DNA of 64,000 nt from Kitasatospora sp. MAP12-44 (GCF_029892095.1 NZ_JARZAE010000004.1:7130001-7194000); one strand, 5' to 3'; positions 6,732-17,543 are shown, counted from the stretch's first letter. Made by a program: numbers and translations. Notes: generated from the sequence alone by a model not told the origin.

Positions 6732-8381
6732 TCAGCCCGCGTCGTAGACGTCGGCCTTGAACGGCCGGACGCCCTGCAGCTCGGACTTCAGGATCAGCGA
6801 GCGGTTGGTGAACCGGTCGGTGTTGACGTCGTGGTCCTGGAGGAACTCCACGGTGGCCGCGAGCACCGAACTCACCACGGGGGTGGCGATCCGCAGCGAG
6901 TCGTCCGTCATGAAGCGGCTGCTCCAGGGCGCCGTCGCCCACGCGCTGCGCAGGCCGAAGGGCTCGGGCAGCGGAAGGGTGCCGCCGAGCCAGTTGAGCA
7001 GGGCGGGAGCCTTCATGAACGGCGCCCGGACCGCCTGGCGGACCACCTCGTCGTTGTCGATCAGCGGCAGCTGGACGGTCTCCGTCAGCCAGAACCTGCC
7101 CGACTTGGGCCGGGTGATCTCCTTGGGCTTGGGCTTGTCACCGAAGGTGCCCTGCACCGGTCCCAGCGTGTGGCCGCTCACCGAGACCCGCAGGGTGTTG
7201 CTGAGCACCGTCACGGTGACCAGCAGGCTGACGATCAACTTGCCCTTGTTGAGCACGAACTGGGTGCCGAGGTAGTGCCGCGGGCCGTCCTGGCCGAAGG
7301 CCTGGCGGTTGGCGATGTTGACCACGGCGTGGTCGCGCATCCGCTCGCCGTCCATGTCCGGTCCCTCGGGACGGCTGATCTCGGCCGCGCCGGCGCCGAC
7401 CTCCAGGATCACCCACTGCTGGACGGAGGAGTGCGGGATGCCGCCGTTGCCGACGTCGCTGCGGCCCAGGCCGTTCAGCCGGTCGGTGATCTTCTTGACC
7501 AGGTCCCAGGCGTGGAAGGTGCGGAAGTCCTGGTGCCCCTCGGCGGGGTGCAGGTCCTCGACCACCTCCCAGGAGCCCCAGCGCTTGCCGAGGCCGAGTA
7601 TCCCGTTGGCCCCGGCGTAGTGCAGGACGTTGGTCTCCTGCTCCATCGAGAGCAGGGTGAGCTGCTTCTTCAGCAGCGTCGCCTTCGCGTCCTTCTCGTC
7701 GCGGGGGACGGCGGTGGGCAGTATGGCCGCCACCAGGCTGCCGTCGTTCAGCCCGCCCCAACGGGCCCGCAGGTCCTTGGTGGTGGCCAGGCAGATCCGG
7801 CGCGCCAGGTACCAGCCGACCGCCGGGACCAGCAGTACGACCCGGGCGTAGATCGCGAGCAGGCCGGTGAACGGCGGCCGCAGGGCGAAGAGCACGGCCA
7901 CCGCCAGCGGCAGCAGCAGGATCGCGCCGCCGTAGGTCTTCTCCCTGGCGGGGCTGCTCTTGCCCAGCGTCATCCGGAACCAGAAGGCGACCAGCCAGAC
8001 CAGCGTGCCGGGCAGGAAGAGCAGCCCGGTGAGCAGCGTCACCAGGGTCAACTTCCGGTCGCGGGCGGACCGTACCTCCTCCGCGGCCAGGCAGTGCTCG
8101 ACCACCATGCGGGGGTCGGTGCCGAAGGAGGGCACCATCGGCTTGCGCGTGGCGGCCAGCGTGCGGGCGATCACGGCTTTGCTGAAGGCCTCGCCGAGGT
8201 TGGGCCTGAACAGCTTGAACTTGCCGTGCTTGAGTGTGAGTTCAGGCTGGGCGGCCGCTGCGAACACGTCCGGGTCGCCGTCGCGGTAGGCGAGCGACGA
8301 GAGAGCCTGGGTGACCGCCGTCTGTGGGCCGGCGTCCGTACGGGGTATCTGCGCACCCGGGGTCATGTCGAGCTTGGTCAT
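6732..8381 (-). CDS. Uncharacterised membrane protein
   Basis: I do not recognise a named family. The 549-residue product has about 105 soluble N-terminal residues, then three hydrophobic stretches at roughly 111-135, 152-168 and 173-193, and a long soluble C-terminal part of about 350 residues with one weaker hydrophobic stretch (LIVSLLVTVTVLS). The C-terminal part contains no nucleotide-binding or catalytic motif I can name. The ATG at 8381 has GGGGAGG well placed upstream. It is transcribed divergently from the DCC protein across a 162-nt gap. Its place beside thrS and the HIT gene says little about function. A similar large membrane protein occurs near this locus in other Streptomycetaceae as far as I recall. 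Confidence 0.8.
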   Translation of the reverse strand: MTKLDMTPGAQIPRTDAGPQTAVTQALSSLAYRDGDPDVFAAAAQPELTLKHGKFKLFRPNLGEAFSKAVIARTLAATRKPMVPSFGTDPRMVVEHCLAAEEVRSARDRKLTLVTLLTGLLFLPGTLVWLVAFWFRMTLGKSSPAREKTYGGAILLLPLAVAVLFALRPPFTGLLAIYARVVLLVPAVGWYLARRICLATTKDLRARWGGLNDGSLVAAILPTAVPRDEKDAKATLLKKQLTLLSMEQETNVLHYAGANGILGLGKRWGSWEVVEDLHPAEGHQDFRTFHAWDLVKKITDRLNGLGRSDVGNGGIPHSSVQQWVILEVGAGAAEISRPEGPDMDGERMRDHAVVNIANRQAFGQDGPRHYLGTQFVLNKGKLIVSLLVTVTVLSNTLRVSVSGHTLGPVQGTFGDKPKPKEITRPKSGRFWLTETVQLPLIDNDEVVRQAVRAPFMKAPALLNWLGGTLPLPEPFGLRSAWATAPWSSRFMTDDSLRIATPVVSSVLAATVEFLQDHDVNTDRFTNRSLILKSELQGVRPFKADVYDAG

Positions 8382-8543
8382 GGCGGCCTCCCCTCCTCCC
8401 CTTTTGTCAGCGGCAGGTTATCGCGCCGCTGCCACCTCGCGCCGATCGTCTGAGGAACTGTCACCAGCCAGGACTCACGGGTCTGTGACGACATGCTTCC
8501 CCGGATGTGGGCGCTTCGATCCCGATGGGGCAGGATCGATGTC

Positions 8544-8939
8544 ATGAGTACCAACGATCCTGTGCTCGTCTACGACGGCGACTGTGCTTTCTGCACCTCC
8601 AGCGTCCGGTGGGCGGAGAAGTACCTGCGCCAGACGCTCGCCTCCGGCGGCTGGACGGCGCAGCCGTACCAGTTCACCGAGCTGGCCGAGTTCGGGGTCA
8701 CCCGGGAGCGGGCCGAGCACGAGGTGCTCTGGGTCACTCCGACGGGGGCGGTGTACGGCGGCGCGCAGGCGGCGGCCCGGCTGCTGATGCGCTCGGGCGG
8801 GGCGTGGGCGTACCTGGGCGCGCTGCTGGCGCTGGGACCGGTGCGTCCACTCGCTGCGGCGCTCTACCGGCTGATCGCGAAGAACCGGCACCGGTTGCCC
8901 GGCGGGACCCCGGCCTGCGCCCTGCCACCGCGCGGGTAG
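8544..8939 (+). CDS. DCC-family (DUF393) thiol-disulfide oxidoreductase-like protein
   Basis: A 131-residue protein of the DCC1/DUF393 family, whose hallmark is a YDGDCxFC motif near the N-terminus, here VYDGDCAFCTSSVRW at residues 9-23. The two cysteines in a thioredoxin-like setting suggest redox activity, but biochemistry for the family is sparse. The ATG at 8544 places the motif at its usual distance from the start; a longer in-frame start upstream has no support. It precedes the phosphatidylinositol genes by 140 nt on the same strand and could be cotranscribed with them, though the gap is large enough for a promoter. Confidence 0.85.
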   Translation: MSTNDPVLVYDGDCAFCTSSVRWAEKYLRQTLASGGWTAQPYQFTELAEFGVTRERAEHEVLWVTPTGAVYGGAQAAARLLMRSGGAWAYLGALLALGPVRPLAAALYRLIAKNRHRLPGGTPACALPPRG

Positions 8940-9080
8940 GCCGTGAGGGTGTGGGGCGGCAAATCGGGGTGATCCGGCTGGATACCATGGGTGAGCCGGG
9001 TGGGCTGATCCGCTCGGCCGCCCGGCGCCGTCCTCGGCCGCCGGTGAACATCCGGTGAGATCGGAGCGGTCCGGAAGGCC

Positions 9081-9731
9081 ATGCTCAACAAATACGCGCG
9101 TGCCTTCTTCACACGTGTCCTGACCCCGTTCGCCGCCCTGCTGCTGCGCTGGGGGGTGAGCCCGGACGCCGTGACGCTGGTCGGTACGGCCGGTTCGGTG
9201 GCCGGCGCCCTGATCTTCTTCCCCCGGGGCGAGTTCTTCTGGGGGACCATCACGATCACCCTGTTCATCTTCTCGGACCTGGTCGACGGCAACATGGCGC
9301 GGCAGTCCGGGCGGTCCAGCAAGTGGGGGGCCTTCCTGGACTCCACGCTGGACCGGGTCGCCGACTCGGCGGTCTTCGGCGGCATCGCGCTCTGGTACGC
9401 GGGGCAGGGGAACAACGACCTGCTGTGCGCGATCGCGGTGCTCTGCCTGGCGAGCGGCCAGGTGGTCTCGTACACCAAGGCGCGGGCGGAGAGCCTGGGC
9501 CTGCCGTGCGACGTCTCCGGGCTGGTGGAGCGGGCCGAGCGGCTGGTGATCACCCTGGTGGCGGCCGGCATCGCGGGGCTGCACACCTTCGGGGTGCCGT
9601 ACGTGGAGTGGCTGCTGCCGGTGGCGCTGTGGCTGGTGGCGGTGGGTAGCGTCGTCACGGTGCTGCAGCGCATGCTGACTGTGCGCCGGGAGGCCTTCGA
9701 GGCCGCCGCGGCGACGGCGTCGGAGGGCTGA
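9081..9731 (+). CDS. pgsA: Phosphatidylinositol phosphate synthase (CDP-alcohol phosphatidyltransferase)
   Basis: Joins CDP-diacylglycerol to inositol 1-phosphate at the membrane, the first step to phosphatidylinositol and its mannosides in actinobacteria. The complete CDP-alcohol phosphotransferase signature is present: D66, D69, G70, A73, R74, G83, D87 and D91 with the correct spacing. Several hydrophobic helices follow, for example LLVVAL-type segments near 185-205, consistent with six transmembrane segments in 216 residues. The ATG at 9081 has GGAAGG upstream. The next gene starts 13 nt after the stop, and with pimA this makes the usual PIM operon. The gene is often named pgsA or pis in this clade, and I inferred the substrate from these neighbours. 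Confidence 0.93.
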   Translation: MLNKYARAFFTRVLTPFAALLLRWGVSPDAVTLVGTAGSVAGALIFFPRGEFFWGTITITLFIFSDLVDGNMARQSGRSSKWGAFLDSTLDRVADSAVFGGIALWYAGQGNNDLLCAIAVLCLASGQVVSYTKARAESLGLPCDVSGLVERAERLVITLVAAGIAGLHTFGVPYVEWLLPVALWLVAVGSVVTVLQRMLTVRREAFEAAAATASEG

Positions 9732-9743
9732 GGGGTGGGGACG

Positions 9744-10688
9744 ATGCGGGACAGACTGGTCGACGGCGGGTACGCGGCGGGGTGGGCCACCGTGAAGCTG
9801 CTGCCCGAGCCGGTGGCGCGCGCACTGGGCAACCAGGTCGCGGACGCCGTCTGGCGCAAGGAGGGCAAGGGGGTGCGCCAGCTCCAGGCCAACCTGGCCC
9901 GGGTCCGTCCCGAGGCCACGCCGGCCCAGCTGCGCGAGCTCTCGCGGGCCGGTATGCGCTCCTATCTGCGGTACTGGATGGAGTCCTTCCGGCTGCCGAC
10001 CTGGAACGACCGCAAGATCGCCGACCGGATCCAGGTCGACGGCATCGAGCACCTGGTGGCGGCGATGGAGTCCGGGCGGGGCGCGCTGGTGGCGCTGCCG
10101 CACATGGGCAACTGGGACCTGGCGGGGGCGTGGGTGGTGCGCCACCTGGGCTTCCCGTTCACCACGGTCGCCGAGCGGCTCAAGCCCGAGACGCTCTTCG
10201 ACCGCTTCGTGGCCTACCGCGAGGGTCTGGGCATGGAGGTGCTGGCGCTGACCGGCGGCGGGGTCTCGGTGACCGGCACGCTGGCGCGCCGGCTGCGCGC
10301 GGGGAAGCTGGTCTGCCTGGTCGGCGACCGCGACCTGTCGGACGCGGGAGTGCCGGTGACGTTCTTCGGTGAGGCCGCGAAGATGCCGGCCGGTCCGGCG
10401 GCGCTGACGCAGCGCACCGGCGCGGCGTTGCTGCCGGTGACCCTCTGGTTCGAGGGTCCGATCATGCGCGCCACCATCCACCCGCCGGTGGAGCCCCCGC
10501 CGGGGGAGGACCGCCAGCAGGTCACCCAGGCGATGACGCAGGCCCTGGCGGACATCTGGGCCGAGGGGATCCGCCGGCATCCGCAGGACTGGCACATGCT
10601 GCAGCGCTACTGGCTCGCGGACCTGCCGTCCGCCCGCCCGGCCGCTGAGACGCCGCTGAAGTCGGCCGAGCCGACTCCCCGTGGCTGA
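9744..10688 (+). CDS. patA: Phosphatidylinositol mannoside acyltransferase (LpxL/HtrB-like)
   Basis: Predicted to acylate the mannose of phosphatidylinositol mannosides, as mycobacterial PatA does. The product belongs to the bacterial lipid A acyltransferase superfamily: the HxxxxD catalytic pair is H120 and D125 in PHMGNWDLAG, followed by a conserved GDRD segment near residue 195. There is no membrane-spanning segment, so attachment to the inner leaflet is likely to be peripheral. I chose the ATG at 9744, with GAGGGGTGGGG upstream; a GTG three codons earlier overlaps that site. It lies between pgsA and pimA in the same order as the known PIM operon, which is the main reason for the specific name. 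Confidence 0.9.
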   Translation: MRDRLVDGGYAAGWATVKLLPEPVARALGNQVADAVWRKEGKGVRQLQANLARVRPEATPAQLRELSRAGMRSYLRYWMESFRLPTWNDRKIADRIQVDGIEHLVAAMESGRGALVALPHMGNWDLAGAWVVRHLGFPFTTVAERLKPETLFDRFVAYREGLGMEVLALTGGGVSVTGTLARRLRAGKLVCLVGDRDLSDAGVPVTFFGEAAKMPAGPAALTQRTGAALLPVTLWFEGPIMRATIHPPVEPPPGEDRQQVTQAMTQALADIWAEGIRRHPQDWHMLQRYWLADLPSARPAAETPLKSAEPTPRG

Positions 10689-10718
10689 GGGCGGTTCGGC
10701 GATCCGGAGGGGATCCAC

Positions 10719-11876
10719 GTGAAGATCGGTATCGTCTGCCCGTACGACTGGGACGTCCCGGGCGGGGTGCAGTTCCACATCCGCGACCTCGCCGAGCACC
10801 TGATCGAGCTGGGGCACCAGGTCTCGGTGCTGGCGCCCGCCGACGACGAGTCGGGGCTGCCGCCGTACGTGGTCTCGGCCGGCCGGGCGGTGGCGGTGCC
10901 GTACAACGGCTCGGTGGCGCGGCTCAGCTTCGGCATCCTCTCGGCGGCCCGGGTGCGGCGCTGGCTGCACGACGGGCACTTCGACATCCTGCATGTGCAC
11001 GAGCCCACCTCGCCGAGCCTGTCGATACTGGCCGCGTGGTCGGCGACCGGGCCGATGGTGGCGACCTTCCACACCTCCAACCCGCGCTCGCGGGCGATGA
11101 TCGCGGCCTCGCCGATCCTGCAGCCGGGCCTGGAGAAGATCCGCGCCCGGATCGCGGTCAGCGAGTACGCCCGGCGCACCCTGGTGGAGCACCTGGGCGG
11201 CGACGCGGTGGTGATCCCGAACGGCGTGGACGTCGGGTTCTTCGCCGACGCCGCGCCCGATCCGCGCTGGACCGGCGGGACGATCGGCTTCATCGGCCGG
11301 ATCAACGAGCCGCGCAAGGGCCTGCCCACGCTGCTCGCCGCGCTGCCCGCGATCCTGGCCGCCCGGCCGGACGTACGGCTGCTGGTGGCGGGCAAGGGCG
11401 ACGAGGCGGAGGCGGTGGCGGGCCTGGCGCCCGAGGTCCGCGCCCGGGTCGAGTTCCTCGGCATGGTCAGCGACGAGGAGAAGGCCCGGCTGCTGCGCAG
11501 CGTCGACCTCTATGTGGCGCCCAACACCGGCGGCGAGAGCTTCGGGATCATCCTGGTGGAGGCGATGTCGGCGGCGGCCGCGGTGCTGGCCAGCGACCTG
11601 GACGCGTTCGCGCAGGTGCTGGACGGCGGGCGGGCCGGCGAGCTCTTTCCGGTGGAGGACGCCGGGGCGCTGGCCGAGGCGGCGATCCGGCTGCTGAACG
11701 ACCCGCAGCGCCTCGGGCAGCTGCGGGCGGCCGCCTCGCGGCACGTCCAGCGCTTCGACTGGAAGACGGTGGGCGCGGACATCCTGGCGGTCTACGAGAC
11801 CGTCGCGGACGGCGCGGCCGGGGTCCGTGAGGACGAGCAGCGGATCAGCTGGCGCGAGCGGCTCGGCCTGGGCTGA
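10719..11876 (+). CDS. pimA: Phosphatidylinositol alpha-mannosyltransferase PimA
   Basis: Transfers the first mannose from GDP-mannose to phosphatidylinositol on the cytoplasmic face of the membrane. The 385-residue protein is a GT4-family, GT-B-fold enzyme. The N-terminal acceptor domain opens with KIGIVCPYDWDVPGGVQFH, whose glycine-rich loop is diagnostic for PimA. The C-terminal donor domain has GFIGRINEPRKG and the ESFGIILVEAM motif with the E(x7)E glutamates. The GTG at 10719 is preceded by GGAGGGGATC. It is third in the pgsA-patA-pimA cluster. The closest alternative would be another GT4 enzyme, but both the motifs and the context favour PimA. Confidence 0.95.
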   Translation: MKIGIVCPYDWDVPGGVQFHIRDLAEHLIELGHQVSVLAPADDESGLPPYVVSAGRAVAVPYNGSVARLSFGILSAARVRRWLHDGHFDILHVHEPTSPSLSILAAWSATGPMVATFHTSNPRSRAMIAASPILQPGLEKIRARIAVSEYARRTLVEHLGGDAVVIPNGVDVGFFADAAPDPRWTGGTIGFIGRINEPRKGLPTLLAALPAILAARPDVRLLVAGKGDEAEAVAGLAPEVRARVEFLGMVSDEEKARLLRSVDLYVAPNTGGESFGIILVEAMSAAAAVLASDLDAFAQVLDGGRAGELFPVEDAGALAEAAIRLLNDPQRLGQLRAAASRHVQRFDWKTVGADILAVYETVADGAAGVREDEQRISWRERLGLG

Positions 11877-11924
11877 TCCCGGGTGATCTCTGTCACAGTC
11901 GGCCGAGCGGTAGCGTAGCGCCCC

Positions 11925-12470
11925 GTGACTACCTGGATCTGGGCCGCCGTGGCCGTCGTGCTGTTCGCCGTCTACCTGAGCTGGACGGCCGGCCGGCTCG
12001 ACCGCCTGCACGCCAGGATCGACGCCGCCCGGGCCGGGCTGGACGCCCAGCTGCTGCGCCGCGCCTCGGTGGCGCAGGAGCTGGCGACCTCCTCGCTGCT
12101 CGATCCGGCCGCCTCGCTCCTGCTCTACGAGGCCTCGCACGCGGCCCGGCAGGCCGACGAGGAGCAGCGTGAGGTGGCGGAGAGCGAGCTCAGCCAGGCA
12201 CTGCGGGCGGTTTTCGCGGCGCCCGAGCAGGTCGAGGAGCTGCGCGCCGCGCCCGGCGGCGAGGAGGCCCTGCACGATCTGACCTCGGCGGTGCGCCGGG
12301 TGCCGATGGCCCGCCGGTTCCACAACGACGCCGTCCGGGCGGCCCGCGCGGTGCGGCTGCACCGGCTGGTCAGGTACTTCCGGCTGGCCGGGAAGGCACC
12401 GTTTCCGCTGGCTTTCGAAATGGACGACGAGCCGCCTGCCGCTCTGAATCCGCAGGGTTCGCCTGCGTAG
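11925..12470 (+). CDS. LemA-like single-pass membrane protein
   Basis: A 181-residue protein with one N-terminal membrane segment (about residues 3-20) and a long helical body. GRLDRLHARIDAARAGLDAQL resembles the LemA start, where a segment of the form RLVxLRNRVDEAWAQIDVQLKRR is usual, and the C-terminal YFRLAGKAPFPLAFEMDD matches the short tail that closes LemA domains. The central part is divergent, so I call it LemA-like only. The GTG at 11925 has no ribosome-binding site but follows a TAGCGT by 8 nt, so it may be leaderless. It lies just after the PIM operon, and a promoter-sized gap separates it from pdxS. The function is unknown. Confidence 0.7.
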   Translation: MTTWIWAAVAVVLFAVYLSWTAGRLDRLHARIDAARAGLDAQLLRRASVAQELATSSLLDPAASLLLYEASHAARQADEEQREVAESELSQALRAVFAAPEQVEELRAAPGGEEALHDLTSAVRRVPMARRFHNDAVRAARAVRLHRLVRYFRLAGKAPFPLAFEMDDEPPAALNPQGSPA

Positions 12471-12587
12471 TTCCGGCCTGTTTGTCGTATCCGATCCGGC
12501 GGCCTGGACTTGGTGGAGCAGAAATTCGGCCCTCGAACGGCCTACCATAGGGCGATAGCACTGGTACGTCTTCGAGTGAGGTCTTAC

Positions 12588-13502
<915 letters not shown>

Positions 13503-13514
13503 TCACCCACTTCC

Positions 13515-13547
13515 GGTCCGCCGTGCGTGCTCCTGGCGCGGCGGACC
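13515..13547 (+). terminator. Hairpin between pdxS and pdxT
   Basis: GGTCCGCCG and CGGCGGACC pair perfectly across 15 nt, 12 nt after pdxS. There is no U-tract. It may reduce pdxT transcription or protect the 3' end of pdxS mRNA, giving more lyase than glutaminase. Confidence 0.5.
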
Positions 13548-13599
13548 GTCGTGTGTCCCCTGCGAGAAGATCCTGCGAAGCCCGAAGAAGGTACCCACC

Positions 13600-14217
13600 G
13601 TGTCCACCAGCACCCCCGTCATCGGCGTCCTGGCCCTGCAGGGCGACGTCCGCGAGCACCTGGTCGCGCTCGCCGAGGCGGACGCCCTCGCCCGCCCGGT
13701 GCGCCGCCCCGAGGAGCTGGCGGGCGTCGACGCGCTGGTGATACCCGGCGGCGAGTCGACCACGATGTCCAACCTGGCGCTGGCCTTCGGCATGATGGCG
13801 CCGCTGCGCGAGCGGGTCGCCGCCGGGATGCCGGTCTACGGCTCCTGCGCCGGCATGATCATGCTGGCGGAGAAGATCCTGGACGGCCGGGACGACCAGC
13901 AGACCGTCGGCGGCATCGACATGACGGTGCGCCGCAACGCCTTCGGGCGCCAGAACGAGTCCTTCGAGTCCGCGATCGACTTCAAGGGCCTGGGCGAGGA
14001 CCCGGTGCACGGCGTCTTCATCCGCGCTCCCTGGGTGGAGTCGGTCGGCGCGGGCGTCGAGGTGCTGGCCGAGCTGCCCGCGGCGGACGGCGCGGAGAGC
14101 CGGATCGTGGCGGTCCGTCAGGGAAACCTGCTGGCCACCTCGTTCCACCCCGAGCTCACCGGCGACCACCGGGTGCACGCGTACTTCGTCCAGCTGGTCG
14201 AGGCCGCCGCGCGTTGA
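13600..14217 (+). CDS. pdxT: Pyridoxal 5'-phosphate synthase, glutaminase subunit PdxT
   Basis: A class I glutamine amidotransferase that releases ammonia from glutamine for PdxS. The 205-residue protein has the nucleophile C83 in GSCAGMI, the partners H183 and E185 in FHPELTG, and the conserved GVLALQGDVREH opening and PGGESTTMS loop that contact PdxS. The GTG at 13600 is preceded by GAAGAAGG. It follows pdxS by 97 nt with a hairpin between, so the two are probably in one operon with uneven expression. Twelve active synthase subunits normally assemble with up to twelve PdxT. Confidence 0.97.
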   Translation: MSTSTPVIGVLALQGDVREHLVALAEADALARPVRRPEELAGVDALVIPGGESTTMSNLALAFGMMAPLRERVAAGMPVYGSCAGMIMLAEKILDGRDDQQTVGGIDMTVRRNAFGRQNESFESAIDFKGLGEDPVHGVFIRAPWVESVGAGVEVLAELPAADGAESRIVAVRQGNLLATSFHPELTGDHRVHAYFVQLVEAAAR

Positions 14218-14295
14218 TCCGGTGCCCGGCGCCACGGCCGACACCGGTAAGATCTCTTCTGTTCATTTCCCTTTGGCGACGTAAAGGAGCTGGTG

Positions 14296-15054
14296 ATGTC
14301 CGGCCACTCTAAGTGGGCTACCACCAAGCACAAGAAAGCCGTGATCGACGCCAAGCGCGGCAAGCTCTTCGCCAAGATGATCAAGAACATCGAGGTGGCG
14401 GCGCGCACCGGTGGCAGTGACCCGTCCGGCAACCCGACGCTCTACGACGCCATCCAGAAGGCCAAGAAGAGCTCGGTCCCGATCGACAACATCAACCGCG
14501 CCGTCAAGCGCGGTGACGGTGCCGAGGCCGGCGGGGCCGACTACTCGACGATCATGTACGAGGGCTACGGTCCCAACGGTGTCGCGGTGCTGATCGAGTG
14601 CCTCACCGACAACCGCAACCGGGCCGCCTCCGACGTGCGCGTGGCGATGACCCGCAACGGCGGGAACATGGCCGACCCGGGCTCGGTGTCGTACATGTTC
14701 AACCGCAAGGGCGTCGTCATCGTCCCCAAGGGTGACGGGGTCGACGAGGACCGGCTGTTCGAGGTCGTCCTGGAGGTGGGCGCCGAGGAGGTCAACGACC
14801 TCGGTGACACCTTCGAGGTGATCTCCGCGCCGACCGACATGGTCGGCGTGCGCACCGCGCTGGTCGAGGCCGGCATCGACTACGACTCGGCCGACGCCAA
14901 CTTCGTGCCCAACCTGCAGGTCGAGCTGGACGCCGAGGGCGCCCGCAAGATCTTCAAGCTGATCGACGCGCTGGAGGACAGCGACGACGTGCAGAACGTC
15001 TTCGCCAACTTCGACATCTCCGACGAGGTCGGCGCGGAGCTCGACGCCGAGTAG
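14296..15054 (+). CDS. yebC: YebC/PmpR-family protein (translation factor or regulator)
   Basis: A 252-residue member of the conserved YebC family, recognised by the opening SGHSKWATTKHKKAVIDAKRGKLF, of which SGHSKWATTKHKK is diagnostic. The family was long annotated as a transcriptional regulator; newer work links some members to relieving ribosome stalling on difficult peptide stretches. Three domains are expected, with an acidic C-terminal half, as seen here. I chose the ATG at 14296, which has AAGGAG 6 nt upstream; the GTG directly before it would add one codon. It lies immediately upstream of ruvCAB, a widespread arrangement, but a strong hairpin separates them. Confidence 0.95.
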   Translation: MSGHSKWATTKHKKAVIDAKRGKLFAKMIKNIEVAARTGGSDPSGNPTLYDAIQKAKKSSVPIDNINRAVKRGDGAEAGGADYSTIMYEGYGPNGVAVLIECLTDNRNRAASDVRVAMTRNGGNMADPGSVSYMFNRKGVVIVPKGDGVDEDRLFEVVLEVGAEEVNDLGDTFEVISAPTDMVGVRTALVEAGIDYDSADANFVPNLQVELDAEGARKIFKLIDALEDSDDVQNVFANFDISDEVGAELDAE

Positions 15055-15069
15055 TACCCGGCGCGCTCT

Positions 15070-15104
15070 CCGGCCCGGTGGTCCGCTGCGGACCACCGGG
15101 CCGG
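15070..15104 (+). terminator. Hairpin after yebC
   Basis: CCGGCCCGGTGGTCCG pairs perfectly with its complement across a 3-nt loop. It separates yebC from ruvC. Confidence 0.8.
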
Positions 15105-15174
15105 TGTCGTCTGCGGCGTTGTCCGACCCTGCCGATACGCTTCGAGCCGGCATCACCGACGGAGGGCTGAAAGC

Positions 15175-15747
15175 GTGCGGGTACTGGGCGTGGACCCGGG
15201 GCTGACCAGGTGCGGCGTCGGCGTGGTCGACGGCGCGCCGGGCCGGCCGCTGAAGATGGTGGCCGTCGGCGTGGTGCGCACCCCGGCGGAGGAGGACGTG
15301 CCGCGCCGCCTGCTGGCGATCGAGGCGGGCCTGGAGGAGTGGATCGACACCCACCGGCCCGAGGTGGTCGCCATCGAGCGGGTCTTCGCGCAGCACAACG
15401 TCCGTACGGTGATGGGCACCGCGCAGGCCAGCGCCGTCGCGATGCTCTGCGCCGCCCGGCGCGGCATCCCGGTCTTCCTGCACACGCCAAGCGAGGTCAA
15501 GGCGGCCGTCAGCGGCTCCGGGCGGGCCGACAAGGCCCAGGTCACCGCCATGGTCACCCGGCTGCTGCGGCTGGACGCCCCGCCCAAACCCGCCGACGCC
15601 GCCGACGCGCTGGCGCTGGCCATCTGCCATATCTGGCGCGGCGCGGCCACCGACCGGATCGCGGCCGCCCTGGCCCGGACCACCGCGCGCCCTGCCACCC
15701 AGCAGCTCGCCCCCCGGCTCGCCCCCCGCAAGGAGTACCTCCCGTGA
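15175..15747 (+). CDS. ruvC: Holliday junction endonuclease RuvC
   Basis: Cuts Holliday junctions symmetrically during recombinational repair, working with RuvAB. The 190-residue protein has the RNase H-like fold with acidic residues in VLGVDPGLTRCG (D7), in VAIERVF, and in the C-terminal PADAADALALAICH. The HNVRTVMGTAQA stretch between them is the DNA-contacting region. The GTG at 15175 places D7 at its usual position and follows GGAGGGCTGAAAGC. Its stop overlaps the ruvA start by 3 bases within GTGA, so the genes are translationally coupled. The last 30 residues are a family-variable tail. Confidence 0.97.
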   Translation: MRVLGVDPGLTRCGVGVVDGAPGRPLKMVAVGVVRTPAEEDVPRRLLAIEAGLEEWIDTHRPEVVAIERVFAQHNVRTVMGTAQASAVAMLCAARRGIPVFLHTPSEVKAAVSGSGRADKAQVTAMVTRLLRLDAPPKPADAADALALAICHIWRGAATDRIAAALARTTARPATQQLAPRLAPRKEYLP

Positions 15748-16355
15748 TCGCGTTCGTTCAGGGCCCGGTGGCGGCCATCGGCCACGGCAGCGCCGTCGTC
15801 GAGGTCGGCGGCGTCGGCCTGGCACTGCAGTGCACCCCCGGCACGCTGGCCGCGCTGCGGCTGGGCGAGCCCGCCCGGCTTGCCACCTCGCTGGTGGTCC
15901 GCGAGGACTCGCTCACCCTCTTCGGTTTCGCCGACGACGACGAGCGCGCCACCTTCGAGATCCTGCAGGCCGCGCCCGGCGTCGGCCCGCGCCTGGCGCA
16001 GGCGATGCTCGGCGTGCACAGCCCGGACGCGCTGCGCCTGGCGATCGCCGGTGGCGACGAGAAGGCGCTGATCCAGGTGCCCGGGATCGGCAAGGCCAAG
16101 GCTGCCAAGCTGCTCCTGGAGTACAAGGACAAGCTCGGCGCGCCGCACGGCAGCGTCCCCGCGCAGAAGCCGCTGGCAGCCGGTCCGGCGCCGTGGAGCG
16201 AGCAGCTGCACTCCGCCCTGGTCGGTCTCGGCTACGCTCCCCGCGAGGCGGACGACGCCGTCGCGGCGGTCGCCCCCGAGGCCGAGGCGCAGCCCGTCAC
16301 CGATGTCGGAGCGCTGCTCAAGGCCGCGCTGCGCACCCTCAACCGCCAGCGCTGA
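15744..16355 (+). CDS. ruvA: Holliday junction branch migration protein RuvA
   Basis: Tetrameric junction-binding subunit that holds the four-way junction and loads RuvB rings. The 203-residue protein opens IAFVQGPVAAIG (OB fold), has two helix-hairpin-helix motifs in the middle (LQAAPGVGPRLAQAML and IQVPGIGKAKAAKLL), and ends in the small flexible domain (GLGYAPREADDAV) that contacts RuvB. The GTG at 15744 lies inside the ruvC stop region (GTGA overlap), which fixes the start and shows coupling; AAGGAG lies 9 nt upstream. ruvB follows after 69 nt. Confidence 0.97.
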   Translation: MIAFVQGPVAAIGHGSAVVEVGGVGLALQCTPGTLAALRLGEPARLATSLVVREDSLTLFGFADDDERATFEILQAAPGVGPRLAQAMLGVHSPDALRLAIAGGDEKALIQVPGIGKAKAAKLLLEYKDKLGAPHGSVPAQKPLAAGPAPWSEQLHSALVGLGYAPREADDAVAAVAPEAEAQPVTDVGALLKAALRTLNRQR

Positions 16356-16424
16356 CCGAGCGGTTGCCCCCGACGTCCCGTCCCCTTGACGATTCGTCAT
16401 TATGTCGACTTGGAGCCCGCCCTG

Positions 16425-17543
<1,119 letters not shown>

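Noticed and set aside
8475..12548. An unbroken reading frame of over 1,350 codons on the minus strand
   Set aside because: It is a GC-rich shadow of pgsA, patA, pimA and neighbours; its translation is rich in Arg, Gly, Pro and His and has no domain pattern.
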